NCBI RefSeq assembly: GCF_900683735.1
Contig: NZ_LR215979.1
Span: forward strand, 3,658,001-3,722,000
Length of the DNA stretch: 64,000 bases
Reading direction: 5' to 3'
DNA from: Fusobacterium ulcerans ATCC 49185
GTDB lineage: Bacteria > Fusobacteriota > Fusobacteriia > Fusobacteriales > Fusobacteriaceae
In this document: in pieces, positions 16,686 to 24,645 of the stretch
How positions within the stretch are numbered: position 1 is the stretch's first letter
Layout of the letters: each line of letters starts with the position of its first letter
Made by a program: the position numbers and the translations under genes
The notes under the pieces: generated by a model
Seen by the model: only the letters and a program-made list of their open reading frames with translations
Database searches by the model: none
Told to the model about the DNA's origin: nothing

Positions 16686-17312
16686 ATGGATACTAAAATT
16701 TTAAAAAGAACACTAAAAATAAAAAAAATATTGCCAATTATTGTAGTATTTTTTAGTTTTTTTATTTTAACAAATTGCTCAGCTCAAACAATAAATAAAA
16801 CAACAGATTCAAAAGAAACAGCTGTCCCAATAAAAATACAGGGAGTAGACAATTTTTATAAAGTTTCTGAAACTTTATTTCGTTCTGCACAGCCTACAGA
16901 AACTGGGATGAAAAATATAGAATCTTTTGGAATTGGAACAGTAATTTCTTTGCGTTCTAAACAAAAAGATACAGAGTTGGCTAAAAATACAGAATTAAAT
17001 CTTATACATGTAAGTATGAGAGCATGGAATCCTAAATATGAAGATGCAGTAAAAGTGATGTATCTTTTAAATCCAAACAATCCAGACACAAATAGAAAAC
17101 CAATATTAATACATTGTTATCATGGAGCAGATCGTACTGGAATGATGGTTGCCTTGTACAGAATGGTCTATCAGAACTGGGAAAGAGAAAAAGCTCTAAA
17201 TGAAATGTTGAATGGAGGATATGGATACCACTCAATGTGGAAGGATATAGTTACTTTTATAAAAACAGTAGATATAGAACAACTTAGAAAAGACAGTCAA
17301 ATAGTAAATTAA
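16686..17312 (+). CDS. Lipoprotein tyrosine / dual-specificity phosphatase
   Basis: 208 aa. A basic start and hydrophobic stretch end in the lipobox ILTNC (Cys31), so the protein is membrane-anchored outside the cytoplasm. The catalytic P-loop is HCYHGADRTG (His143, Cys144, Arg150), and the region FYKVSETLFRSAQPTETGM is typical of Siw14/DSP-type phosphatases. A general-acid Asp is not certain. It stands alone between two terminators. Candidate substrates include phosphotyrosine, inositol phosphates or other phosphomonoesters; the sequence does not decide. Confidence 0.85.
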   Translation: MDTKILKRTLKIKKILPIIVVFFSFFILTNCSAQTINKTTDSKETAVPIKIQGVDNFYKVSETLFRSAQPTETGMKNIESFGIGTVISLRSKQKDTELAKNTELNLIHVSMRAWNPKYEDAVKVMYLLNPNNPDTNRKPILIHCYHGADRTGMMVALYRMVYQNWEREKALNEMLNGGYGYHSMWKDIVTFIKTVDIEQLRKDSQIVN

Positions 17313-17331
17313 AAAATATTGAAGAAAATTA

Positions 17332-17385
17332 AAAAGAGGAAGGTTCAAAGATAGATTATTCTGTCTGTGATTTTCCTCTTTTAAT
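17332..17385. terminator. Bidirectional terminator between phosphatase and nitrilase genes
   Basis: AAAAGAGGAA (17332-17341) pairs with TTCCTCTTTT; T-rich on both strands, between convergent genes. Confidence 0.75.
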
Positions 17386-17394
17386 ATTTATAAA

Positions 17395-18315
17395 TTATTC
17401 TTTAATTTTTAGTTCAAGAACATCAGGTCTTGAGTAATGTCCACAAGCATCAAATTCCATACGACTCATAGGAACTTTTTCCATATCCAGTTCTGCATAG
17501 ATAATTTTCTCTTTATCCCAGACAGGCTCAGTCTCATAATGTCCATATGGATCAACTATACAGCTTCCTCCACGACATACAATATCAGAAAGTTTTTCAA
17601 TTTCATCTGGGCAGTGTAAATCATTAGGATACATATTCTTTGTAAAATACATATCACAATTGATAAAATAGCAGTGACCTTCAATAGCTATGTGACGAAT
17701 AGTTGCCTGCCATTCTTCATTGTCATTAGTATTTGGAGAAATATATAAAGTGACACCTTTTTCATATAAAGCAACTCTAGCTAAAGGCATATAGCTTTCC
17801 CAACAGATAAGGCTTCCCATTATTCCCCAAGGAGTTTCAACAACTGGGAAATATCCTTTATCTGCATCTCCCCAGACAACACGTTCAGCACCAGTAGGTT
17901 TCAATTTTCTATGTACAGCAATCAGCTCTCCTTTTGGTGAGAAAAATAGATTTGAATTGTAAAGTGTAGCACTGACAGGGTCACGTTCAGAAACTCCAAT
18001 ACTTACATAGGCATTAGCTTTTTTTGCTGCTTCTCCTATAGCTTTTGTTTCCTCTCCTGGAACTAAAATAGAATTGTCATAATACATTTTCCAGTCTTTA
18101 CGACCATCTGCATTACGGCTGCCTACAGTAAAACCAAATGTCATTCCATAGGGATATCCTGGAATGAAAAGTTCTGGAAATATGATTAATTCACTTTGTT
18201 TTTCTGAAGCCTCTTGGATTAATTTGATAGTTTTTTCAGTACAAAGGTGCTTGTCAAACATTACTGGAGCAGCTTGTACAACAGCAATTTTACACTTATT
18301 ATTTAAATCTTTCAT
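17395..18315 (-). CDS. Nitrilase (carbon-nitrogen hydrolase family)
   Basis: 306 aa cytosolic enzyme hydrolysing nitriles to acids and ammonia. The catalytic triad is visible: Glu in IIFPELFIPGYPYG, Lys in HRKLKPTGAERVVWG, and Cys in GSLICWESYMPLAR. The CWE(S/N)YMP sequence and the KLKPT(G/H)AER loop point to true nitrilases rather than amidases of the superfamily. RBS AAAGGGGGAAAATT precedes ATG. Monocistronic. Confidence 0.88.
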   Translation of the reverse strand: MKDLNNKCKIAVVQAAPVMFDKHLCTEKTIKLIQEASEKQSELIIFPELFIPGYPYGMTFGFTVGSRNADGRKDWKMYYDNSILVPGEETKAIGEAAKKANAYVSIGVSERDPVSATLYNSNLFFSPKGELIAVHRKLKPTGAERVVWGDADKGYFPVVETPWGIMGSLICWESYMPLARVALYEKGVTLYISPNTNDNEEWQATIRHIAIEGHCYFINCDMYFTKNMYPNDLHCPDEIEKLSDIVCRGGSCIVDPYGHYETEPVWDKEKIIYAELDMEKVPMSRMEFDACGHYSRPDVLELKIKE

Positions 18316-18370
18316 AATTTTCCCCCTTTAACCAGCAATTTTATGTTAATCTCAAATATTTAACACTATT

Positions 18371-18400
18371 ATTATATCAAAAATACAAGGTACTTGTCAT
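18371..18400 (-). promoter_or_regulatory. Promoter of nitrilase gene
   Basis: Minus strand ATGACA (18400-18395), 18-bp spacer, TATAAT (18376-18371). About 55 bp before the start codon. Confidence 0.6.
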
Positions 18401-18582
18401 ATGTTTTATTTTTAATATAGGATACTTCATAAAGATAAAGGACTTTTTTATCAATTAAGTTGACTTTGGATTGAAAAAACAGTTGACTCAGTATCATAAA
18501 AATGTTAAAAGTAGATAGCTTAGTCCAGTGAAATTAAGCAAAGACAAAAATAATTTTATACAGCAGCATTTTAGGGGGGACT

Positions 18583-19077
18583 ATGAATTTTATAATTAGA
18601 GAGTATAAAAATGAGGACTTAGATTTTATTGTTGAGAAGCATTGGGAGATATATTCAACAGAATATGGGTACATCAAAAGAAGCTTTTATGATTATGTAA
18701 AAAAAACTTTAGATGATTTTCTTGTTGTAACAAAGTTTGAAAGAGAAAAAATTTGGATTGCTGAAGCAGAGGGAAAACCCATTGGAGCCATAGCTTTGAT
18801 TATACCAGATTCTGACAAGCTATGGGAAGGACAGCTTCGTTGGTTTATTGTAGAAAAAGAATATAGAAAATATGGAGTAGGAAGAGCAATGATGGATAAT
18901 CTGCTGAAATTTGCTGAAAAATGTGAGTACAAACATATTTTTCTCTGGACAGCAAGTAATTTAGACAGGGCATTATCATTTTATAGTCATCAAGGATTTT
19001 ATGAAACAGATAGATTTTTGGAAACTGAATGGTGTGATGAGCCAATTTATGAAATTAGACTAGAGAAAGATATTTAA
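18583..19077 (+). CDS. GNAT-family N-acetyltransferase
   Basis: 164 aa single GNAT domain. Acetyl-CoA motif LRWFIVEKEYRKYGVGRAMMDNLL (about residues 86-109) and ALSFYSHQGFYETDRFLET at the C-terminus, as in MarR-linked or free-standing GNATs. RBS GGGGGGA before the ATG. Substrate unknown. Confidence 0.85.
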   Translation: MNFIIREYKNEDLDFIVEKHWEIYSTEYGYIKRSFYDYVKKTLDDFLVVTKFEREKIWIAEAEGKPIGAIALIIPDSDKLWEGQLRWFIVEKEYRKYGVGRAMMDNLLKFAEKCEYKHIFLWTASNLDRALSFYSHQGFYETDRFLETEWCDEPIYEIRLEKDI

Positions 19078-19258
19078 AAATTATAAATAAATAATTAATG
19101 TATAGAAAAATAAAAATCTAAACTAAATTTTAGAAATTTGGAAATTAGAAAAGTTTGTGTAATTAATGAAACAAATAAAATGTAAAAAATAATATTATTG
19201 AATGAAGTGAGTTAGAATTCAGTAAATGATTAAAAAGTATTATTTTAAATAAAGTTAT

Positions 19259-19300
19259 GAGGGATATTTCCATAAGAGGATATATCTCTTTTATTTTTTT
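19259..19300 (+). terminator. Terminator-like hairpin before the smr gene
   Basis: GAGGGATAT (19259-19267) pairs with ATATCTCTT allowing G-U, with a competing AAGAG/CTCTT stem, followed by a T-rich run. The 19078-19380 gap otherwise holds only AT-rich sequence and a TTGACA (19338) without a clear -10. Confidence 0.55.
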
Positions 19301-19380
19301 GTAAATTATGTTATTCTATTAAATAAGGCTAAAGTTTTTGACAGGCTTTTTTGTAAAAAAAATTAGGAGATATTGCTGAA

Positions 19381-19671
19381 ATGTATAATGAAATCGACCT
19401 TCATCAAATGAACTTTGATGATGCTTTGAGGGTTTTTATAACTAAATATAATGCTTTATACAAAAAAGGCGAAAGAAAAGAGATAAAAGTGATACATGGA
19501 TATGGCTCAAAATTTTTAGATGGAGAAGCTGTAATAAGAACGAAAATAAGACAATTTTTCTCTAAAAATAAAGACTGTGTGAGAATGAGAATAGATTTGA
19601 ATCCTGGAGTGACATATGTCATGCCGTTGAAAAATCTTCCTCAGCCTAAAAAGAAAAAAATTGGATTTTAG
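19381..19671 (+). CDS. Smr-domain protein
   Basis: 96 aa, essentially one Smr domain: EIDLHQMNFDDALRVF, then KEIKVIHGYGSKFLDGEAVIRTKIRQFF. The IHGYGS motif corresponds to the HGxG catalytic loop of Smr nucleases. Such stand-alone domains are linked to RNA or DNA cleavage, for example in ribosome rescue, but the role here is unknown. First gene of an apparent run with aroF, pgeF and a MATE gene (gaps of 38, 13 and 30 bp). Confidence 0.85.
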   Translation: MYNEIDLHQMNFDDALRVFITKYNALYKKGERKEIKVIHGYGSKFLDGEAVIRTKIRQFFSKNKDCVRMRIDLNPGVTYVMPLKNLPQPKKKKIGF

Positions 19672-19709
19672 CTGATAGAGAATCTAAACTATTTAATCGG
19701 AAGGTAATT

Positions 19710-20723
19710 ATGTATATAAAAACTAAAAAAAATATTGGTGAACATGAAAAAGAAAAAATAATAGAATTTTTAAAAAGCAACGGATTAGGAATTATAATAA
19801 TAGAAGATGAGGATATCCTGAAAATAGGAGTAATGGGAAATAAAAAAAATGTAGATATAGATGTACTTCTGTCTTTTGATGGCGTTGATGAAATGGTTCC
19901 CATTGGAAAAAGCTATAAATTTGTCAGCAGGGAATTTCAAAAAGAAGATACTGTGATAGACATCAAAGGAAGAAAAATAGGTGGAGGAAACTTCATGCTT
20001 ATGGCTGGTCCTTGTGCTGTTGAGAGTAGAAAATCTATATTTGAAATAGCTGAAAGAGTAAAAAAATCTGGAGCCCAGGTATTGAGAGGAGGAGCTTTTA
20101 AACCAAGAACCTCTCCTTATGATTTTCAAGGTTTGGGAGAAGAGGGACTAAAATACATGAAAGAGGCAGCAGACAAGTACGACCTTTTAGTAGTAACAGA
20201 AGTAATGGATACTCAGGATATATCTCTTGTATCCAGATATGCTGATATACTTCAGATAGGGGCAAGAAATATGCAGAACTTCAGCCTTCTTAAAATGCTT
20301 GGGAAATGTGATAAGCCTATACTTTTAAAGAGAGGGCTAAGTGCAACAATGAGAGATCTTCTTATGGCAGCAGAATATATAGTTGCATATGGAAATACAA
20401 AAATAATACTGTGTGAAAGAGGAATCAGAACATTTGAAACAATAACTAGAAATACTGTGGATATAAATGCCATTCCTTTAATAAAAGAGAAATCACATCT
20501 TCCAATAATAATAGATGCAAGTCATGGAACAGGAAGAAGAAATCTTGTAGAGCCTGTAACATTGGCAGGAGTAATAGCTGGGGCAGATGGGACAATGGTA
20601 GAAGTACATGAAAATCCAGAATGTGCAATTTCTGATGGAGTTCAATCATTAGATTTCCCTGGATTTGAAAAACTGACAGAAAATTTGAAAAAAGTTTTGG
20701 AAGTAAAGAAAAATCTCATATAG
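19710..20723 (+). CDS. aroF: 3-deoxy-7-phosphoheptulonate (DAHP) synthase
   Basis: 337 aa. First step of the shikimate pathway: phosphoenolpyruvate plus erythrose 4-phosphate gives DAHP. The N-terminal 75 residues form the ferredoxin-like regulatory extension of the AroA-I-beta/type Ib class, then FMLMAGPCAVES, LRGGAFKPRTSPYDFQG, ILQIGARNMQNF, ILLKRG, LCERGIRTFE and PIIIDASHGTGRR. No chorismate mutase domain is fused. Start follows GGAAGG. Confidence 0.93.
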   Translation: MYIKTKKNIGEHEKEKIIEFLKSNGLGIIIIEDEDILKIGVMGNKKNVDIDVLLSFDGVDEMVPIGKSYKFVSREFQKEDTVIDIKGRKIGGGNFMLMAGPCAVESRKSIFEIAERVKKSGAQVLRGGAFKPRTSPYDFQGLGEEGLKYMKEAADKYDLLVVTEVMDTQDISLVSRYADILQIGARNMQNFSLLKMLGKCDKPILLKRGLSATMRDLLMAAEYIVAYGNTKIILCERGIRTFETITRNTVDINAIPLIKEKSHLPIIIDASHGTGRRNLVEPVTLAGVIAGADGTMVEVHENPECAISDGVQSLDFPGFEKLTENLKKVLEVKKNLI

Positions 20724-20736
20724 AAAGAGGTAAGAT

Positions 20737-21453
20737 ATGTTTGAAGATAAAGGAAGCCATTTAATAATAAGAGAATTTGAAGATATGGGAATAGGAACTA
20801 TATTTACAGATATCTCCTATGGGAATGCAAAACAGAAAACACGGGAAGAACTTGTAGAAGATTTTGCTCTTGGAAGCAGAATACTGATATCAGGATATCA
20901 AACTCATAGTAAAAATATACAGGTAATAAAAGAGATAGACCAGAAATATTTTGAAAATACAGATGGATTTATAACAGACAGAAAAGATGTAGTTATATTT
21001 ACCAAATATGCTGATTGTCTTCCTGTATATATTTATGATCCTGTAAAAGAAGTTATTGGACTAGTACACTCTGGCTGGAGAGGAACTCTTCAGGAAATAA
21101 CTTTAGAAGCTGTAAAACTAATGGAAGAAAATTATGGAACAGATATAAAAAATGTTTATTTTGCTTTTGGTATAGGTATTGGACAGGAAAATTATGAAGT
21201 TGGGCAGGAATTTAAAGACCTGTTCTCAGAAAAATTTCCATCTGATATAATAGCTGAAAGTTTTGTAGAAAAAAATGGGAAAATATATTTTGATAATCAG
21301 AAATTTAATCATCTAAATTTGATAGCTAATGAAGTGGACAAGTCTAAAATAATAACAAATGGATATTGTACATTCAGAGATAAAAGATTTCAATCTTTCA
21401 GAAGAGATAAAGAAAATTCAGGGAGAGCAGGAGGCTTTATTTATTTTAGATGA
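20737..21453 (+). CDS. pgeF: PgeF/YfiH purine-nucleoside or peptidoglycan-editing hydrolase
   Basis: 238 aa YfiH/laccase-domain protein. Motifs: DCLPVYIYDPVKEVIGLVHSGWRG with the Cys and His of the metal/active site, FGIGIGQENYEVG, and TNGYCTFRDKRFQSFRRDKE. Family members remove L-Ser-type errors from peptidoglycan precursors (PgeF) and also act on adenosine/inosine. 13 bp after aroF, so cotranscribed. Confidence 0.88.
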   Translation: MFEDKGSHLIIREFEDMGIGTIFTDISYGNAKQKTREELVEDFALGSRILISGYQTHSKNIQVIKEIDQKYFENTDGFITDRKDVVIFTKYADCLPVYIYDPVKEVIGLVHSGWRGTLQEITLEAVKLMEENYGTDIKNVYFAFGIGIGQENYEVGQEFKDLFSEKFPSDIIAESFVEKNGKIYFDNQKFNHLNLIANEVDKSKIITNGYCTFRDKRFQSFRRDKENSGRAGGFIYFR

Positions 21454-21483
21454 TTATGAAATATTTATTGGGGGAGAATAATC

Positions 21484-22818
21484 TTGGATAAAGCTTTTTA
21501 TAGAAACCTTTTGGCAATAACTATGCCTATTGCATTCCAGAATATAATTTCATATAGTGTAAATATGATGGATACACTTATGCTTGGAAGTTTGGGAGAA
21601 ACTGTGCTGTCAGCTTCAAGTTTGGCTGGGCAGGTATTTTTTCTTTTTTCTATACTTGTATCTGGATTGGGATGTGGAGCAGGAGTTCTATGCAGTCAGT
21701 ATTTTGGAAAAAGAGATTTAAAAAATCTGAGAAAAATAGCAGCAATGGTATTAAAACTGGCAATAGGCTTGAGTGTTATATTTACTCTGCTATTATTAAT
21801 ATGTCCAGCAGCAGTTATGAAAATATTTACTCCTGAAACAGCAGTTATAGAGCAGGGAGCAAAATATTTAAGAGCAGTTTCTGTATCATATATATGTTTT
21901 GGAATAACTACAACATTTTTAATAGTATTAAGAAGTCTGCAGGATGTAAAGCTTTCTCTATGGATATATACAGTGTCATTTTTTACAAATGTATTTTTTA
22001 ATTATGTATTTATCTTTGGACATTTTGGATTTCCAAGAATGGGAATAGTTGGAGCTGCATTGGGAACAGTAATGGCTAGAGGAGTAGAAGTAGCTCTAGT
22101 AATGATATATCTAAAAAAATATGAGAAAGTTTTAAAATTTAAACCTATAATGCTGAAGCTTTATGATCGGATACTGTTTAAAGATATGATAAAATATGGA
22201 CTTCCTGTAATAATTGGAGAATTATTCTGGGGGCTGGGGCTTTCAGCTCACTCAGCGATATTAGGGCATATGGGAGCAGCTGTAGTGGCAGCTAACAGTA
22301 TATGTAATGTACTTCATCAGTTTGCTCTCTCATTTGTACAGGGAGTGGGAAGTGCTTCAGCTGTAATTATGGGAAGATATATTGGTGCTGGAGAAATTGC
22401 AGCAGCTAAGAAAGCTTCAAAAGCTCTTGTAAAATTCTTTGCTGTATGTGGAGTGATAACAGCTGCATTTTTATTAGGTGTAAGTGAACCATTCTTTTCA
22501 TTCTACAGCTTACAGCCAGCTACTTTGAAATTAGCCAGACATTTTATGCTTGCATATGCTTTTATCACTATGTTCAGAGCAATATCAGCTCCTATTATAG
22601 GAGGAATATTGTGGGGAAGTGGAGATACAAGGTTTGCAGCAACTGTGGATATATCATTCTTGTGGTGTCTGCTTCCAATAGGATTTATGGCGGCTTTTAA
22701 ATGGCATTGGAACCCAGCTTTGGTTCTTGTGATATTAAGACTTGAAACACCATTGAAAATGGTAGCCTGTCTTATAAGGCTTCGTGGAGATAAGTGGATA
22801 AAGTCAACAGTAAGATAG
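21484..22818 (+). CDS. MATE-family efflux transporter
   Basis: 444 aa with twelve hydrophobic segments arranged as two similar halves. Opening LLAITMPIAFQNIISYSVNMMDTLMLG and the middle GLPVIIGELFWGLGLSAHSAILG are MATE hallmarks (family of Na+- or H+-driven multidrug exporters). The start is TTG at 21484, 6 nt after GGGGGAG; no ATG lies close by. Ends the smr-aroF-pgeF run. Confidence 0.88.
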   Translation: MDKAFYRNLLAITMPIAFQNIISYSVNMMDTLMLGSLGETVLSASSLAGQVFFLFSILVSGLGCGAGVLCSQYFGKRDLKNLRKIAAMVLKLAIGLSVIFTLLLLICPAAVMKIFTPETAVIEQGAKYLRAVSVSYICFGITTTFLIVLRSLQDVKLSLWIYTVSFFTNVFFNYVFIFGHFGFPRMGIVGAALGTVMARGVEVALVMIYLKKYEKVLKFKPIMLKLYDRILFKDMIKYGLPVIIGELFWGLGLSAHSAILGHMGAAVVAANSICNVLHQFALSFVQGVGSASAVIMGRYIGAGEIAAAKKASKALVKFFAVCGVITAAFLLGVSEPFFSFYSLQPATLKLARHFMLAYAFITMFRAISAPIIGGILWGSGDTRFAATVDISFLWCLLPIGFMAAFKWHWNPALVLVILRLETPLKMVACLIRLRGDKWIKSTVR

Positions 22819-22827
22819 AAAACAAAT

Positions 22828-22876
22828 AAAAAACTGTACCTAAAATCTTAAATAAAAGAGAGGGTACAGTTTTTTT
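22828..22876. terminator. Bidirectional terminator between MATE and S24 repressor genes
   Basis: AAAAAACTGTACC pairs with GGTACAGTTTTTT; the A and T runs serve both strands between convergent genes. Confidence 0.85.
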
Positions 22877-22878
22877 AT

Positions 22879-23568
22879 TTATTGAATATCGTTTATAACT
22901 TTCAATACTTTTCCTACAACACTGAATTCTTCACCAGGTCCTATGTAAATAGGCTGATAATTAGGATTGTCACTGATTAGTGCAATGTAATTTCCAGTTA
23001 CTTTCAATCTTTTTACATATGATTCTTCATTAACTATAAAAGCTCCTATTTCGCCATTTCTTACTTCTACTCCTTTCCTGCAAAGAATAATAGAAGAATT
23101 TTTGATAGTTGGCTCCATAGAATCTCCCTTCACATTAACAGCAAAAAGAGTTTCAATATTTCTTACACCTGGAATAGATATAAAATCTACAGGTTCTTCT
23201 TCAGTAAATACTCCTATTCCTGCACTTATTCTTGAATAAAGAGGAATGTAATTATCTAAATCTTTTAATTCAGATGCAGCAACTCTTGGAGAAGCATCTT
23301 TTTGTTTTGCTAGTTTTTTTAGTTCATCCAGTATTATTGCTGGAGTTCTTTCAATAGCAGCTAAATATTTAAATTCAGCAGCTTCTTTTGCACTCAATTG
23401 AAGAATTGCTATCATCTTATCAAGTATCTCTTCACTAGGAGGATTTCTCACTTCTCCTCTTTCTATTGTATTATAATATGATTGGGTAATTCCGATTGTT
23501 TTAGCTAACCTATTTTGACTGTAACCCATTTCTTCCCTATGGTTTCTTAAAAAGGTTTTAAAATTCAT
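22879..23568 (-). CDS. XRE-HTH / S24 peptidase repressor (LexA/CI-like)
   Basis: 229 aa. N-terminal HTH (NRLAKTIGITQSYYNTIERGEVRNP, about residues 19-43) and a C-terminal S24 domain with nucleophile Ser in VKGDSMEPTI and base Lys in ESYVKRLKV. An Ala-Gly bond in SRISAGIGVF lies at the position where LexA/CI proteins self-cleave. It could be a phage-type or stress repressor; no phage structural genes lie nearby. It is divergent from a small gene (23726-23944), which it probably controls. Confidence 0.88.
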   Translation of the reverse strand: MNFKTFLRNHREEMGYSQNRLAKTIGITQSYYNTIERGEVRNPPSEEILDKMIAILQLSAKEAAEFKYLAAIERTPAIILDELKKLAKQKDASPRVAASELKDLDNYIPLYSRISAGIGVFTEEEPVDFISIPGVRNIETLFAVNVKGDSMEPTIKNSSIILCRKGVEVRNGEIGAFIVNEESYVKRLKVTGNYIALISDNPNYQPIYIGPGEEFSVVGKVLKVINDIQ

Positions 23569-23599
23569 ATTGCACCTCCTGTGTATCTATATATAAATA

Positions 23600-23628
23600 A
23601 TTATAATATAAAAATAAAAATTTTACAA
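23600..23628 (-). promoter_or_regulatory. Promoter of the S24 repressor gene
   Basis: Minus strand TTGTAA (23628-23623), 17-bp spacer, TATAAT (23605-23600), 32 bp before the start codon; RBS AGGAGGTG. Confidence 0.7.
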
Positions 23629-23644
23629 CAAAAATAAAAAAGAG

Positions 23645-23686
23645 TTGACAAAAGCATCTTCATAGTTTAATATATATTTAAATATA
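23645..23686 (+). promoter_or_regulatory. Divergent promoter with palindrome (possible repressor operator)
   Basis: TTGACA (23645-23650), 17-bp spacer, TAATAT (23668-23673). A perfect 14-bp palindrome TATATTTAAATATA (23673-23686) starts in the -10 element, a plausible site for the adjacent repressor. AT-rich palindromes are common in this genome, so this is tentative. Confidence 0.5.
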
Positions 23687-23725
23687 GATAAACTATTTTT
23701 AGATATAGTAAAGGGGGTAAAGGAT

Positions 23726-23944
23726 ATGAAAATATTAATAAAAAATAAAAAGTGGGAAACTTCATTTAAGACAGTGAAATTAATATGTAATGTTTCTTCT
23801 GAAAATAAAATTTTTAACATAAGCTTTAACTACAATGGAAAGAATATTAATATAAAAACATACAACCTTGACTATACATTTAAATATCTTGAAAAATTTT
23901 TTGACAGTATAAATATACAGGAGGCAGCAAAAATTGCCAGCTGA
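23726..23944 (+). CDS. Small protein of unknown function
   Basis: 72 aa, no family recognised. Supported by AAAGGGGGTAAAGG before the ATG, a promoter at 23645 and a terminator-like hairpin after it. Lys/Asn/Ile-rich, with FNISFNYNGKNINIKTYNLDYTFKYLEKFFDSINI suggesting beta strands followed by a helix. Divergent from the S24 repressor and possibly its target. Confidence 0.55.
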   Translation: MKILIKNKKWETSFKTVKLICNVSSENKIFNISFNYNGKNINIKTYNLDYTFKYLEKFFDSINIQEAAKIAS

Positions 23945-23964
23945 AAAGATATAAATAAAAAATA

Positions 23965-24028
23965 ATAATATATTAAAAAGGAAATTTTTATTATCTCTGA
24001 GATTTTAAAAGTTTCCTTTATTATTTTT
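23965..24028 (+). terminator. Terminator-like hairpin
   Basis: AAAGGAAA (23977-23984) pairs with TTTCCTTT (24012-24019), flanked by AATAATA / TTATTATT which can extend the stem; T-rich tail. Confidence 0.5.
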
Positions 24029-24120
24029 AAAAAAATTTAACATATATATAAAATTTATGTTATAATATAAAAAGTGAAAAACACTGTCAAAAGTATAAAA
24101 TAAAAAATTGTTTTCAGCTA

Positions 24121-24149
24121 TTGACAATTAAATAAAAAAAAGTTATATA
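24121..24149 (+). promoter_or_regulatory. Promoter of dhaM-like gene
   Basis: TTGACA (24121-24126), 17-bp spacer, TATATA (24144-24149), 36 bp before the ATG. A second candidate, TTAACA-18-TATAAT, lies at 24037-24066. Confidence 0.5.
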
Positions 24150-24184
24150 GGTTAGTATAAAAATATAGTTTCTATGGGGGAAAT

Positions 24185-24574
24185 ATGGTAGGAATAGTAG
24201 TAGTCGCACATAATCCTAAACTTTCACAAGAGATAATCAATTTTTGTATGGAGCTTAAAAATAGTGATTTTATGCTGGAAAATGGCGGTGGACTAGAAAA
24301 TGATGACGGGTATGGGACCTGTCCTGAAGTTATAACCAAAGCAATAAGAAAAGCTGAACAAGGTGATGGAGTAGTGATACTTTGTGATTTGGGAAGTTCA
24401 GTGAGCAATGCAGAAACAGCAAAAGAAAGATTAAAAAATGAAATAAGAGTAGAAATAGTAGATGCACCAATAGTAGAAGGAACGATAGTAGGAGTTTCTT
24501 CCAATCATCCAAAGGTAAAGTTAGAAACATTAGTAGAATTTATAAAGGAATCAAAAGAGTTTCCAAAGTTTTAA
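24185..24574 (+). CDS. dhaM: PTS EIIA-type phosphotransfer subunit DhaM
   Basis: 129 aa. Accepts phosphate from HPr and passes it to the ADP of DhaL in PTS-dependent dihydroxyacetone kinases. The active-site His is His9 in VGIVVVAHNPKLSQEI; DGVVILCDLGSSVSNAETAKE (about residues 62-82) is the DhaM signature. dhaK and dhaL are not adjacent: the next gene, behind a strong terminator, is a MATE transporter. The partner genes must lie elsewhere, or it serves another kinase. Confidence 0.85.
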   Translation: MVGIVVVAHNPKLSQEIINFCMELKNSDFMLENGGGLENDDGYGTCPEVITKAIRKAEQGDGVVILCDLGSSVSNAETAKERLKNEIRVEIVDAPIVEGTIVGVSSNHPKVKLETLVEFIKESKEFPKF

Positions 24575-24579
24575 GGGGG

Positions 24580-24622
24580 AGATAACTTAAAAGGGATATC
24601 AGCTTTTAAGTTATCTTTTTCT
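24580..24622 (+). terminator. Terminator after dhaM
   Basis: Perfect 14-bp stem AGATAACTTAAAAG / CTTTTAAGTTATCT followed by a T-rich tail; also acts as a block before the MATE gene 24 bp further on. Confidence 0.88.
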
Positions 24623-24645
24623 TTTGTAATAGAGAAGGTGAGAAA

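Noticed and set aside
22879-23944. Prophage
   Set aside because: Only a repressor and one small gene are present; no integrase, replication, structural or lysis genes flank them.
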